64,000 bases of DNA from JAWKOK01 sp963848115 (GTDB taxonomy: Bacteria; Chloroflexota; Anaerolineae; Caldilineales; Caldilineaceae). The position numbers and the translations under genes are program-made. How positions within the stretch are numbered: position 1 is the first letter of the stretch; each line of letters opens with the position of its first letter. A model generated the notes under the pieces. It saw only the letters and a list, made by a program, of their open reading frames with translations. It did no database searches and was not told the origin of the DNA. This document shows positions 55,320-63,590 of this stretch, in pieces. The DNA lies in contig CAWKCP010000020.1 of NCBI GenBank assembly GCA_963848115.1, positions 310,001 through 374,000 on the forward strand. Reading direction: 5' to 3'.

Positions 55320-56708
55320 ATGTTACACGAAAAGGATGATATCCGAAGCCAGTTGGATGAAGATCTCTTTGCCTCGGCTGATGCAGCGCTCAGCTTGCCA
55401 AAGTATAAGATGCCTGAAGATGCACATGACCCGCGAGCCATTTTCCGTCTGGTCGTAGATGAACTGTTGTTGGACGGCAACTCACGTCAGAATCTGGCCA
55501 CGTTTTGCCAGACCTGGTTGGAACCGGAAATCCTAGAGATTATGGCGCTGGCTATTGATAAGAACATGGTCGACAAGGATGAGTATCCGCAGACGGCCGC
55601 ATTGGAGAGCCGCTGTGTGCATATGTTGGCTGATCTTTGGAACGCTCCAGACGCAAAGAATACGGCCGGCACCTCGACCACCGGGTCCAGTGAAGCGGCA
55701 ATGTTGGGCGGCATGGCACTATTGTGGAACTGGCGCGCCAAGCGGAAGGCAGAGGGAAACCCCATAGACAAGCCTAATCTGGTGACTGGACCGGTGCAGG
55801 TCTGTTGGCACAAGTTCACACGTTACTGGAATGTGGAGCATCGCGAGATCCCCATGGACGGCGACCGCTACATCATGGATGCTGAGGAGGTCCTCAAGCG
55901 CTGTGACGAGAATACTATCGGCGTGGTCCCTACGCTGGGCGTCACCTTCACAGGTCAGTATGAGCCAGTGAAGGCGGTCAGTGATGCGTTGGACGCCTTG
56001 CAGAAGACCCAGGGTCTGGATATCCCAATCCATGTTGACGGCGCCAGCGGTGGTTTTCTGGCTCCCTTCATCGACCCCGACCTGGTGTGGGATTTCCGCC
56101 TGCCACGTGTGAAGTCCATCAACGCCTCCGGCCACAAGTTCGGCCTGGCGCCGCTGGGCGTGGGCTGGGTCGTCTGGCATGACCGGTCGGATCTGCCGGA
56201 AGATCTGATCTTCTATGTGAACTATTTGGGCGGCAACATGCCCGACTTTGCCCTCAATTTCTCCAGACCCGGCGGCCAGATCGTGGCCCAATACTACAAC
56301 TTCCTGCGTCTGGGCAAGGAGGGATACCGCAGTATTCACCAGGCCTGTCGAGATACCGCCATCTACCTGGCTGATGAAATCGGCAAGATGGGGCCGTTCG
56401 ACATCATCTATGACGGCAGTGACGGCATACCGGCCCTGAGCTGGAAGCTCAAGGATGGTGTGGATCACGGCTTCACGCTTTTTGATCTGGCCGACCGACT
56501 GCGGACCCGCGGCTGGCTGGTCCCGGCCTACACCATGCCGGCCAACCGGGAAGACCTGGCCATTCAGCGCATCCTGGTCCGCCACGGCTTTGGTCGAGAT
56601 ATGGCCGACCTGCTTCTGGACGATTACCGGAATGCTGTAGCACATCTGAACAAACATCCGGCGTCTGTCTCGCTCACGGAAGAGGAGGCGGGCGGCTTCA
56701 AGCATTAG
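55320..56708 (+). CDS. gadB: Glutamate decarboxylase
   Basis: 462 residues, the family's usual length. It converts L-glutamate to GABA and CO2 with pyridoxal phosphate, consuming one cytosolic proton. The PLP Lys is in SINASGHKFGLAPLG (about Lys274), preceded by HVDGASGGFLAPF with the ring-stacking/Asp ligand region. AGTSTTGSSEAAMLGGMALLWNW binds the phosphate, and the N-terminus (LPKYKMPEDAHDPRAIFRLV) is that of class II GadA/B enzymes. No GadC antiporter is adjacent, but membrane and ion-transport genes follow on the same strand (ClC, K+ channel, SulP), consistent with acid-stress or pH homeostasis. ATG 55320 follows AGAGGGA. Confidence 0.95.
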   Translation: MLHEKDDIRSQLDEDLFASADAALSLPKYKMPEDAHDPRAIFRLVVDELLLDGNSRQNLATFCQTWLEPEILEIMALAIDKNMVDKDEYPQTAALESRCVHMLADLWNAPDAKNTAGTSTTGSSEAAMLGGMALLWNWRAKRKAEGNPIDKPNLVTGPVQVCWHKFTRYWNVEHREIPMDGDRYIMDAEEVLKRCDENTIGVVPTLGVTFTGQYEPVKAVSDALDALQKTQGLDIPIHVDGASGGFLAPFIDPDLVWDFRLPRVKSINASGHKFGLAPLGVGWVVWHDRSDLPEDLIFYVNYLGGNMPDFALNFSRPGGQIVAQYYNFLRLGKEGYRSIHQACRDTAIYLADEIGKMGPFDIIYDGSDGIPALSWKLKDGVDHGFTLFDLADRLRTRGWLVPAYTMPANREDLAIQRILVRHGFGRDMADLLLDDYRNAVAHLNKHPASVSLTEEEAGGFKH

Positions 56709-56771
56709 GTAGGACCGGCCAAATAACAGCAGTTCACGATTTTGGAGTGAACTGTCATCCCGGCAGAGCGA

Positions 56772-56817
56772 AGGGAAGAGGAATCTCTACAATGCGGACC
56801 CGAGATTCCTCTTCCCT
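56772..56817. repeat. 16-bp inverted repeat behind gadB
   Basis: AGGGAAGAGGAATCTC (56772-56787) is exactly complementary to 56802-56817 around a 14-nt loop. A second hairpin (AGACGGGA/TCCCGTCT) follows near 56836-56858. The flank GTCATCCCGGCAGAGCGAAG is of the repeated type often seen between environmental genes. It could also terminate the gadB transcript. Confidence 0.6.
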
Positions 56818-56899
56818 AAACAGATCATCGGGAAGAGACGGGACTCATGCTCCCGTCTTCGCTTGATCGGCGAAGCATCGCAGTTTTCAGGAATCGGAT

Positions 56900-57796
56900 A
56901 TGGCGTCAACCGTTAAGCGAGGACACCTTGAGTTTCCAACTGAATGGGCCTACGTAGAATCGTGTGGGCGTGGGCCATTTACGACACGCATCGCACATAG
57001 AGCGGAAGATGGCGCGACTTTGGTGTGGTCATCCCGTCGGCATCGCAAAGGGTTTGGCCTGGAGACTGTGTCCGCGTCGGACTCTTCACCGGCGCAAGGA
57101 CAGCGGTCGCTGATCTTGTGGGCCCCACATGATCTGAATTGGCGGATTTCCGTCCTATTCATGCTTGGTTCCTTAGGATTCATCCTGGGCTGTATTCTCT
57201 TCCTGTTCGGATATGGCAATGTTGTTGTTAACAACGCCGTCTTCTTTGTGGGATCGATCTTTTTTACGTCGGCCGGCTACTCTCAGTATTACCAATCAAT
57301 TAATGCCTCGACTGCGATTGGCGTAGACCAAGCGCCACACAAACCTATATGGTTTGCATGGCAGCCGGGCCGAATTGACTTCTGGGTGACTTTTAGTCAG
57401 CTACTGGGAACCCTCATGTTTAACTTCAACACGTTTGATGTGTTCCTAAACTTGGGGTGGATCGGACAGGATTTCGCCATCTGGGTGCCTGACATAGTCG
57501 GCTCCACCCTGTTTCAGATATCTAGCACGCTTGCGGTTGTCGAACTCTGTCATGGTTGGTTTTGCCGGCAGAATCGGACCCTAGCCTGGTGGAGTACGAT
57601 GATTAACTTCGTGGGATGTGTTTCGTTCTCGATTTCAGCTGTTTTGTCGTTTGTTCGTCCTGAACCAATACTTGCACATTTAGCCTTCTTCGCGACGATC
57701 TTCCTGTTGATTGGGGCGATCTGCTTCTTCGTGGGCGCCTACCTGATGCTGCTCGAGATGTCCACTGAAACCAATAAGGCCAATGCAAAGAAGTAG
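56900..57796 (+). CDS. YrhK-domain-like polytopic membrane protein
   Basis: 298 residues. An 80-residue soluble N-terminus is followed by about six helices. The first pair (WRISVLFMLGSLGFILGCIL and the next helix ending FFTSAGYSQYYQSIN) matches the YrhK-like module, and a second pair (DFWVTFSQLLGTLMFNFNTF; STLFQISSTLAVVELCHG) looks like a repeat of it. No catalytic residues are seen. It lies between gadB and a ClC transporter on the same strand, so it may take part in the same ionic response. Function unknown. Confidence 0.7.
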   Translation: MASTVKRGHLEFPTEWAYVESCGRGPFTTRIAHRAEDGATLVWSSRRHRKGFGLETVSASDSSPAQGQRSLILWAPHDLNWRISVLFMLGSLGFILGCILFLFGYGNVVVNNAVFFVGSIFFTSAGYSQYYQSINASTAIGVDQAPHKPIWFAWQPGRIDFWVTFSQLLGTLMFNFNTFDVFLNLGWIGQDFAIWVPDIVGSTLFQISSTLAVVELCHGWFCRQNRTLAWWSTMINFVGCVSFSISAVLSFVRPEPILAHLAFFATIFLLIGAICFFVGAYLMLLEMSTETNKANAKK

Positions 57797-57848
57797 TTAT
57801 CGACGAAGAAAACTGCCATTCGTGATTTTGTGTGCTCTTCGTGGATAA
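57797..57848 (+). terminator. Weak hairpin behind the YrhK-like gene
   Basis: TTATCGACGAAGA (57797-57809) pairs with TCTTCGTGGATAA (57836-57848) with one mismatch, starting at the stop codon's edge. The loop of 26 nt is long for a terminator. Confidence 0.3.
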
Positions 57849-57859
57849 TTATTTCTTTG

Positions 57860-57963
57860 GGCATGGTTCACTACATGTTTACACTTGTAGGTGCGGTTTG
57901 CAACCGCACCTACGGCAGGACCGAAGTGTAAACCAATCCCGCCTCTGTGGTGTGAACCATGCC
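57860..57963. repeat. 104-bp nested palindrome (MITE-like)
   Basis: Three perfect inverted repeats are nested: GGCATGGTTCAC (57860-57871) with 57952-57963; GTTTACACTT (57877-57886) with 57924-57933; and GTAGGTGCGGTT with AACCGCACCTAC around TGC (57887-57913). It lies between the YrhK-like gene and the ClC gene. The central GTAGGTGCGGTTTGCAACC is a type of repeat I recognise as common in intergenic DNA of environmental genomes. Confidence 0.8.
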
Positions 57964-58020
57964 TTTCTTTGGAAGCGCCTAAACCGTAAAATTAGCTCCA
58001 ATTGGAAAGATGAACTCGCT

Positions 58021-59277
58021 ATGTCTGCAGACTTCAACATACGATCAGGGGAATACTGGCGACGTCTGGGATGGGGCCTGCTGGTCGGGCTACTCAGCGC
58101 GATCGGGGCGTTTGTATTCATTGCATTGATGAACCTGGGTCAGGCTTTCATCTTGCCGGAACTCACGGACTGGACACCCTTTTCCGGCTCCTGGCTCATG
58201 GTGGGCATAATGACGCTGGCCGGGCTGCTAGTAGGTCTCCTTCATCACTTCGCTGTCTTTGAAGAATCTGATGTGTTCGACGCTCTGGACAAAGGGCGAC
58301 TCGACCCCAAACCAGTGCCGGCAGCATTGTTGGCGTCACTCATATCGCTCATCGGCGGCTTCAGTCTTGGTCCCGAAGTGCCGACCGGCATGTTGGCAGC
58401 CGGCCTGGGCACCTGGATCAGCGAACGACGCAAGATGGCTACCGACATCATGCGCACCAATGTCATTGGCGGCGTTTCCGCTGCCTATGGTGGGCTTTTC
58501 TCATCGCCCTTTGTTATGTTGCTGGTGATGCTGGAATCGGCACATGTGCAATCTTTCGCCTACTATGGCGCCCTGCTGATCTCTGGGCTATCGGCAACCA
58601 TCGGTTTTGGTCTCTTCTATTTCCTGGGCGGAGACTCGTTTTCATCGTTGCTGGGGCTCTTGTCGCCCCCAGTCTACGACTTGAGGCTATGGCATCTGGG
58701 CGCGGGCATGCTGATGGGCGTTCTTGCCGTGCCGATTGGCCTGCTCTTTCCCATACTGACGAAGATTCTAAGCCGCTTGGTGGCGCCGCTCAACGGACAT
58801 CCGATCTTGCGCGGTCTTCTGGGTGGGTTTCTGCTGGGCTTGCTGGCGTATGCCTTGCCGACCACCATCGGTCTGGGTACCAAGGAGATGGTGACGGTCA
58901 GCCAACAGGCTGCGGAGATCGGGGTCGTCCTGCTGATTGTGTTCGCCTTGGCCAAACTCCTTGCTTTGAGCGGGGCCTTGGCCTTTGGCTTTATCGGCGG
59001 CCCCATCTTTCCGCTCTTGTTCGTGGGCACGACCATTGGCTCCATTCTCATGTTGCTCTTTCCGCAGCTTCCTGAAGCGCTGGCCTTGGGCTGTATGGTT
59101 GTTGCCGTGCCCGCTTCCATTGTGCCGATTCCGTTGGCGCTTGCAGCCATCGGCATCCTGATTGTCGGTCTGTCGCCATCCAATGCCCTGCCTGTGGTCC
59201 TGGCCGCGCTGGTCGCCTTCTCTATCGTGCGCGGTCTGGGTATCGGCAACAAGAAGCAGGCGCCGGCCGAGCAATGA
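58021..59277 (+). CDS. ClC-family chloride channel/antiporter
   Basis: 418 residues from ATG 58021; the open upstream frame crosses a palindromic repeat and is not coding. About ten to twelve helices. The selectivity-filter region is GGFSLGPEVPTGMLAAGLG (ClC GKxGPxxH-type, here GPEVPTG, carrying the acidic gating Glu). A second signature, ALAFGFIGGPIFPLLFVGTTIG, matches the GxFxP loop. Bacterial ClC proteins are often 2Cl-/H+ exchangers that act with amino-acid decarboxylases in acid resistance; the upstream gadB fits. Exchanger versus channel cannot be decided from this alone. Confidence 0.88.
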   Translation: MSADFNIRSGEYWRRLGWGLLVGLLSAIGAFVFIALMNLGQAFILPELTDWTPFSGSWLMVGIMTLAGLLVGLLHHFAVFEESDVFDALDKGRLDPKPVPAALLASLISLIGGFSLGPEVPTGMLAAGLGTWISERRKMATDIMRTNVIGGVSAAYGGLFSSPFVMLLVMLESAHVQSFAYYGALLISGLSATIGFGLFYFLGGDSFSSLLGLLSPPVYDLRLWHLGAGMLMGVLAVPIGLLFPILTKILSRLVAPLNGHPILRGLLGGFLLGLLAYALPTTIGLGTKEMVTVSQQAAEIGVVLLIVFALAKLLALSGALAFGFIGGPIFPLLFVGTTIGSILMLLFPQLPEALALGCMVVAVPASIVPIPLALAAIGILIVGLSPSNALPVVLAALVAFSIVRGLGIGNKKQAPAEQ

Positions 59278-59320
59278 GAATCGTCATAAGAGCAGATTGG
59301 AAGACGAGAGGAAACTGACT

Positions 59321-60121
59321 GTGGCCCTTTCAAGGACAATAAAGCATGAGCTGAAGCCGATTGGCTATGAATTGTTCATCGGCGCATTGTCGGTTCTATC
59401 GATCATAAATCTGATATTGATGCTTCTACTCAAGAATGATCAGAGCTTGAGCTACGTTGTTGGTGTCATCAACGCCATCATGATGCCCATCTTTTTGGGC
59501 GACTTTTTCTATCGGTTCTTTACGACGCATAGTAAAAAGGCGTACTTCTTCCGCGGGTTCGGCTGGGCCGATCTGCTGTCCAGCCTGCCTTTCCCTCAGC
59601 TCAAGATTCTGCGCATCTTCCGTCTCTGGCGCGTCATTCGCCTGTTCATCGAGTTCGGTGCGCGTAACCTTGTCCGTGAATTTCTCACGCATCGGGCAGA
59701 GAACGCACTATACACGGTGGTCTTCTTGGTCCTGTGCGTGTTGGAGTTTGGCTCCCTGGCCATGCTCTATGCCGAGTCAAGCTCACCGGCCGCCAATATC
59801 ACAACAGCTTCCGACGCCATTTGGTGGGCCTACGTGACGATCACGACGGTCGGCTATGGCGACCAGTATCCGGTCACTACAAATGGGCGCATCATTGCCG
59901 TTCTTGTCATGACCGCAGGCGTGGGTCTGTTCGGCACCCTCAGCGGTTTTCTGGCCAACAAGTTCTTGGCGCCGCCGGCCAAGAAGAGGGAAGAGAGCGA
60001 AACCGCGGACAGTGATGATCCGAAGGCCAAAATTGACGAACTCAAACAGATGCTCGATGCGCAGGAAACGGCGCTGGCCGAACTGCGGGCCAAGCTTGAG
60101 GAAGTAGACAGTCTGATCTAA
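59321..60121 (+). CDS. Voltage-sensor-type potassium channel
   Basis: 266 residues from GTG 59321 (GAGGAAA upstream). Six-helix layout: S1-S3 in about 10-85, an S4-like helix LKILRIFRLWRVIRLFIEF (about 94-112) with Arg every third residue, S5, the pore helix and selectivity filter TITTVGYGDQYPVT (about 172-185), then S6. The last 45 residues form a charged coiled coil (KIDELKQMLDAQETALAELR) that could tetramerise the channel. Directly downstream of the ClC gene (43 nt). Conducts K+ through the plasma membrane; gating by voltage is inferred from S4. Confidence 0.92.
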   Translation: MALSRTIKHELKPIGYELFIGALSVLSIINLILMLLLKNDQSLSYVVGVINAIMMPIFLGDFFYRFFTTHSKKAYFFRGFGWADLLSSLPFPQLKILRIFRLWRVIRLFIEFGARNLVREFLTHRAENALYTVVFLVLCVLEFGSLAMLYAESSSPAANITTASDAIWWAYVTITTVGYGDQYPVTTNGRIIAVLVMTAGVGLFGTLSGFLANKFLAPPAKKREESETADSDDPKAKIDELKQMLDAQETALAELRAKLEEVDSLI

Positions 60122-60207
60122 CCGTACGCTGTCTGGCAGCAGACAAGAAAAACGCTCGACTGAATGGCCTTTCGTGGTATTTTTTTAGATCGTACAAGGA
60201 GGCAACG

Positions 60208-61911
60208 ATGACCGCAACTGTTGACAAAAAGCAGGCCCGCCAACTGCCGATACTCCAAGGAATCCTTCCTCTTGATCGGGCGAGGATTCCAACCGATATC
60301 ATCGCCGGCCTGACACTGGCCGCACTGGCCATCCCGGAAGTGATGGGATACACCGCGATTGCCGGCATGCCGGTCATCACCGGTCTCTACACCATCCTTA
60401 TTCCCATGGCGCTCTTCGCGCTTTTTGGATCATCTCGGCACTTGGTTGTCGGCGCTGATTCAGCCACGGCGGCCATCATGGCAGCCGGCCTTGCCGGTAT
60501 GGCGGCAACCGGTTCGACAGAATATGTCGCGCTGGCAGGATTGCTCGCGCTCATTACCGCGGCGTTCTTGATCATCGCACGCGTCGTCAAACTGGGTTTT
60601 CTAGCCGACTTCCTTTCAAGGACTGTCTTGATCGGATTTCTCACCGGTGTCGGTGTTCAAGTGGCCATCGGCCAGATCTCGGGCATGCTGGGCATCCCCG
60701 GCGGCGGCAGCGGCCCGATCCAGCAGCTTGCCACCGATTTTCAGCAACTTTCGCAGATCAATATGCCGACGTTGGCAATTTCTGTCGGCGTGCTCGTGAT
60801 CATCGTCGGTGCAGGACGGATCAGTAAGAAAATCCCCGGCGCCTTGATTGCCGTGATCGGGGCCATTGCCATCAGCTATTTCTTCGACCTGGCCGCGGAC
60901 GGCGTCGCCGTCCTCGGTACGGTGCCGAGCGGTCTACCCAAGATCGGCTTGCCGGATGTGGGCGTTAGTTGGTCACTCATTCAGCAGCTGATCCCGACTG
61001 CATTCTCAATATTTGTCGTCATCCTGGCTCAGAGCGCCGCGACCTCGCGCGCTTATGCCGCCCGCTACAGCGAGCGCTTCAGTGAGAATGTGGATCTGGT
61101 CGGCCTGAGTCTGGCCAATATCGGGGCCGGCCTGTCGGGCACATTCGTGGTCAACGGCAGTCCTACCAAGACGCAGATGGTCGACAGCGCCGGCGGCCGC
61201 AGCCAACTCGCGACGCTCACTACCTCCGTGATTGTTGTCGTCGTAGTTCTCTTCCTGACCGTGCCCTTGTCCTATATGCCAAACGCCGTGCTCTCTGCGG
61301 TTGTCTTCTTGATTGGCATCGAGTTGGTCGACGTGAAGGGCATGCGTACGATCTATGCCCAGCGTCCAGGAGAGTTCTGGGTTGCGCTGATCACCGCCGC
61401 CACCGTTGTCTTTGTCGGCGTTGAGCAGGGCATTCTCCTGGCTATGTTCCTTTCGCTGGCGCTGCATGTGAAGAATGGGTATCACCCCAAGAATAGTGTT
61501 GTGACGGAAAAGGGTGGCCATCCTACGTTCGTGCCGATGAGTGCGCCGCAGGAAGCCCTGCCCGGGCTTGTGATCTACCGTTTCAATCACAGTATGTACT
61601 ACGCCAACGCCGAGCTACTGGGCCAGGAGATGGTAGGACTGGCAAAGACCGGTCCAGAACCGGTTACCTGGCTCTGTATCGACATGGATGCCGTCGATGA
61701 TGTCGACTTCTCAGCCGCAGCGACCTTGCGAGAAGGATACAATTTGCTTAAGGAGCGCGATGTCAAGCTTGTATTTGCTGGTGTGAGCGATGATGTACGC
61801 GCCGATTTAGACCGGTCGGATGTGACCACACTGGTTGGAGAGGACGGCTACTTCGCCGGCTTGGAAGAACTCGTGACCGCTTTCCAACAGCAGGCAGGAA
61901 AAAGCGAATGA
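60208..61911 (+). CDS. SulP-family anion transporter with STAS domain
   Basis: 567 residues with an excellent ribosome-binding site (AAGGAGG). The transmembrane part (about 25-420) opens with RARIPTDIIAGLTLAALAIPEVMGYTAIAGMP, here cited in parts: DIIAGLTLAALAIPEVMGY and the next GMPVITGLYTILIPM are the SulP signature. The middle shows SRAYAARYSERFSENVDLVG, ANIGAGLSGTFVVNGSPTKT and VFLIGIELVDVKGM. A C-terminal STAS domain follows (about 445-560; WLCIDMDAVDDVDFSAAATL). Family members move sulfate, bicarbonate, chloride or other anions; the substrate cannot be fixed here. Its stop overlaps the ATG of the DUF2252 gene (ATGA, 61908-61911), so the two are coupled. Confidence 0.93.
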   Translation: MTATVDKKQARQLPILQGILPLDRARIPTDIIAGLTLAALAIPEVMGYTAIAGMPVITGLYTILIPMALFALFGSSRHLVVGADSATAAIMAAGLAGMAATGSTEYVALAGLLALITAAFLIIARVVKLGFLADFLSRTVLIGFLTGVGVQVAIGQISGMLGIPGGGSGPIQQLATDFQQLSQINMPTLAISVGVLVIIVGAGRISKKIPGALIAVIGAIAISYFFDLAADGVAVLGTVPSGLPKIGLPDVGVSWSLIQQLIPTAFSIFVVILAQSAATSRAYAARYSERFSENVDLVGLSLANIGAGLSGTFVVNGSPTKTQMVDSAGGRSQLATLTTSVIVVVVVLFLTVPLSYMPNAVLSAVVFLIGIELVDVKGMRTIYAQRPGEFWVALITAATVVFVGVEQGILLAMFLSLALHVKNGYHPKNSVVTEKGGHPTFVPMSAPQEALPGLVIYRFNHSMYYANAELLGQEMVGLAKTGPEPVTWLCIDMDAVDDVDFSAAATLREGYNLLKERDVKLVFAGVSDDVRADLDRSDVTTLVGEDGYFAGLEELVTAFQQQAGKSE

Positions 61912-63350
61912 AGGAAAACGCCGCTGAACCATCCAACAGAGATGAACTTCGAGTAGTATCGCATTTGACTGTTCAAGAGCGTGCCGTCAGCGGGAAAGCA
62001 GCACGGAAAAAATGTCCGCGGTCGGCCCATGCGCTATGGGAACCGGCGGATGATCGGCCAGATCCCATAACATTGCTTGAAGCGCAGGCTGTCGGGCGCA
62101 TTCCTGAACTGTTACCCGTTCGCTACGGACGCATGCTGGTCTCGCCTTTCGCTTTTTATCGCGGCAGCGCCGCGATCATGGCATCTGACCTGGCAACGAT
62201 GCCCAATACAGGGTTGTATGTGCAGCTATGCGGCGACGCCCACCTGTCGAACTTTGGGGGCTTTGCCTCGCCGGAACGAGAGATGATTCTCGATGTCAAC
62301 GACTTTGATGAGACGCTGCCTGGCCCGTGGGAATGGGATCTGAAGCGCCTGGCCGCGAGCATTGAGGTCGCCGGGCGCGAACGAGGTTTCGATGCCAAGG
62401 TTTTGCACAAGCTTGTCCTCGGCGCCGTTGGCGAATATCATCGCTCCATGGATGAATTTTCAGCCCTGAACAACCTCGACCTCTGGTATCTTCACACGAA
62501 CCTGACCGAGATGCAGGCGCGGTGGGGCAAGGAGGCCAAAGCCAGATCCATGAGGGCGCTCAACGCTGACTTTGCACACAGTCATCACAAGGATAATCAG
62601 CGCGCCTACGAGAAGCTCACGCAGGTCGTAAACGGGCAAGTTAGGATTGCGCCCCATCCGCCCCTGATCATCCCCATCGAGGATCTCGAACTGGGTGCGG
62701 AACAGGACGAGATCGAAGAGGCGATGCGTGGCTACCTCCTTAGCTACCGCTCCACCCTGCGTAGCGATCGACGACATCTCTTGGAGAGCTATCGATATGC
62801 ACACACGGCCCGGAAGGTTGTCGGTGTCGGCAGCGTCGGTACCCGCAGCTGGATCGTGCTGCTGCTGGGCCGCGATGACGCAGATCCGATCTTCCTGCAG
62901 GTCAAGGAGGCTCAAGCCTCAGTGCTTGAGCCTTACCTGGGCAAGAGTGCGCATGAAACCCACGGGCGGCGTGTCGTAGAGGGCCAGTGGTTGATGCAAG
63001 CGTCGAGTGACATCTTTTTGGGTTGGGAGCGCGTTCGTGCGAGCGCGTTCGGTGAAGGCGGCGACTATTACGTGCGGCAGCTATGGGACTGGAAAATTTC
63101 TCTCAATATCGAGACGATGTCGCCAGATGAAATAATGGCCTACGGGAAGATGTGTGCATGGACGCTTGCCCGCGCCCACGCTCGATCCGGAGACCGTGTC
63201 GCGATCAGCGCGTACCTCGGCAAGAGTGATTCGATCGATAGAGCGCTGGCAGAGTTTGCGGTAGCCTATGCGGATCAGAATGACCGTGACTACCAGGCGC
63301 TCGCCGCCGCCGTGGAGAGCGGTCGGATTGTAGCCGAGTCCGGTATTTGA
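61908..63350 (+). CDS. DUF2252 protein (kinase-like fold)
   Basis: 480 residues, full length for DUF2252. Conserved motifs: RYGRMLVSPFAFYRGSAAIM, the H-x-x-N-F-G loop GDAHLSNFGGFASPE, the Asp-rich VNDFDETLPGPWEWDLKRLA, and later VVGVGSVGTRSW and VKEAQASVLEPYLG with QVKEA (a possible ATP-contact Lys). C-terminal YVRQLWDWKISLNIETM and ARAHARSGD are also family-typical. DUF2252 proteins are thought to be related to protein or small-molecule kinases, but no substrate is established. Overlap with SulP suggests joint expression. Confidence 0.9.
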   Translation: MKENAAEPSNRDELRVVSHLTVQERAVSGKAARKKCPRSAHALWEPADDRPDPITLLEAQAVGRIPELLPVRYGRMLVSPFAFYRGSAAIMASDLATMPNTGLYVQLCGDAHLSNFGGFASPEREMILDVNDFDETLPGPWEWDLKRLAASIEVAGRERGFDAKVLHKLVLGAVGEYHRSMDEFSALNNLDLWYLHTNLTEMQARWGKEAKARSMRALNADFAHSHHKDNQRAYEKLTQVVNGQVRIAPHPPLIIPIEDLELGAEQDEIEEAMRGYLLSYRSTLRSDRRHLLESYRYAHTARKVVGVGSVGTRSWIVLLLGRDDADPIFLQVKEAQASVLEPYLGKSAHETHGRRVVEGQWLMQASSDIFLGWERVRASAFGEGGDYYVRQLWDWKISLNIETMSPDEIMAYGKMCAWTLARAHARSGDRVAISAYLGKSDSIDRALAEFAVAYADQNDRDYQALAAAVESGRIVAESGI

Positions 63351-63473
63351 TCTTACACCTGCTATGTGCCGGCTTGAGCCAACATTTCTCGCTGTCCGCA
63401 GGTTGTATCAGCAGTTGTCGCCGGAACTGGCAACATTGGCGATGGGCGGCGGAGTGACGGGAGTTGGTGCGCT

Positions 63474-63503
63474 AAACTGAAGATCTCGTCGTATCTTCAG
63501 TTT
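63474..63503 (+). terminator. Hairpin behind the DUF2252 gene
   Basis: AAACTGAAGAT (63474-63484) is exactly complementary to 63493-63503 (ATCTTCAGTTT) with an 8-nt loop. The right arm ends in TTT, so it could act as a terminator for the SulP/DUF2252 transcript. Confidence 0.55.
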
Positions 63504-63590
63504 CGTGATGAAAATTGTGCAGAAGAATTTCCAGTTGTTTCCAACTAGTGTGTCAAGCGCAATCTTGCGCCTCGAAAGGAGAATGTACCA

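Noticed and set aside
57832..58020. N-terminal extension of the ClC protein
   Set aside because: It translates a palindromic repeat (57860-57963); the ClC family begins at ATG 58021.
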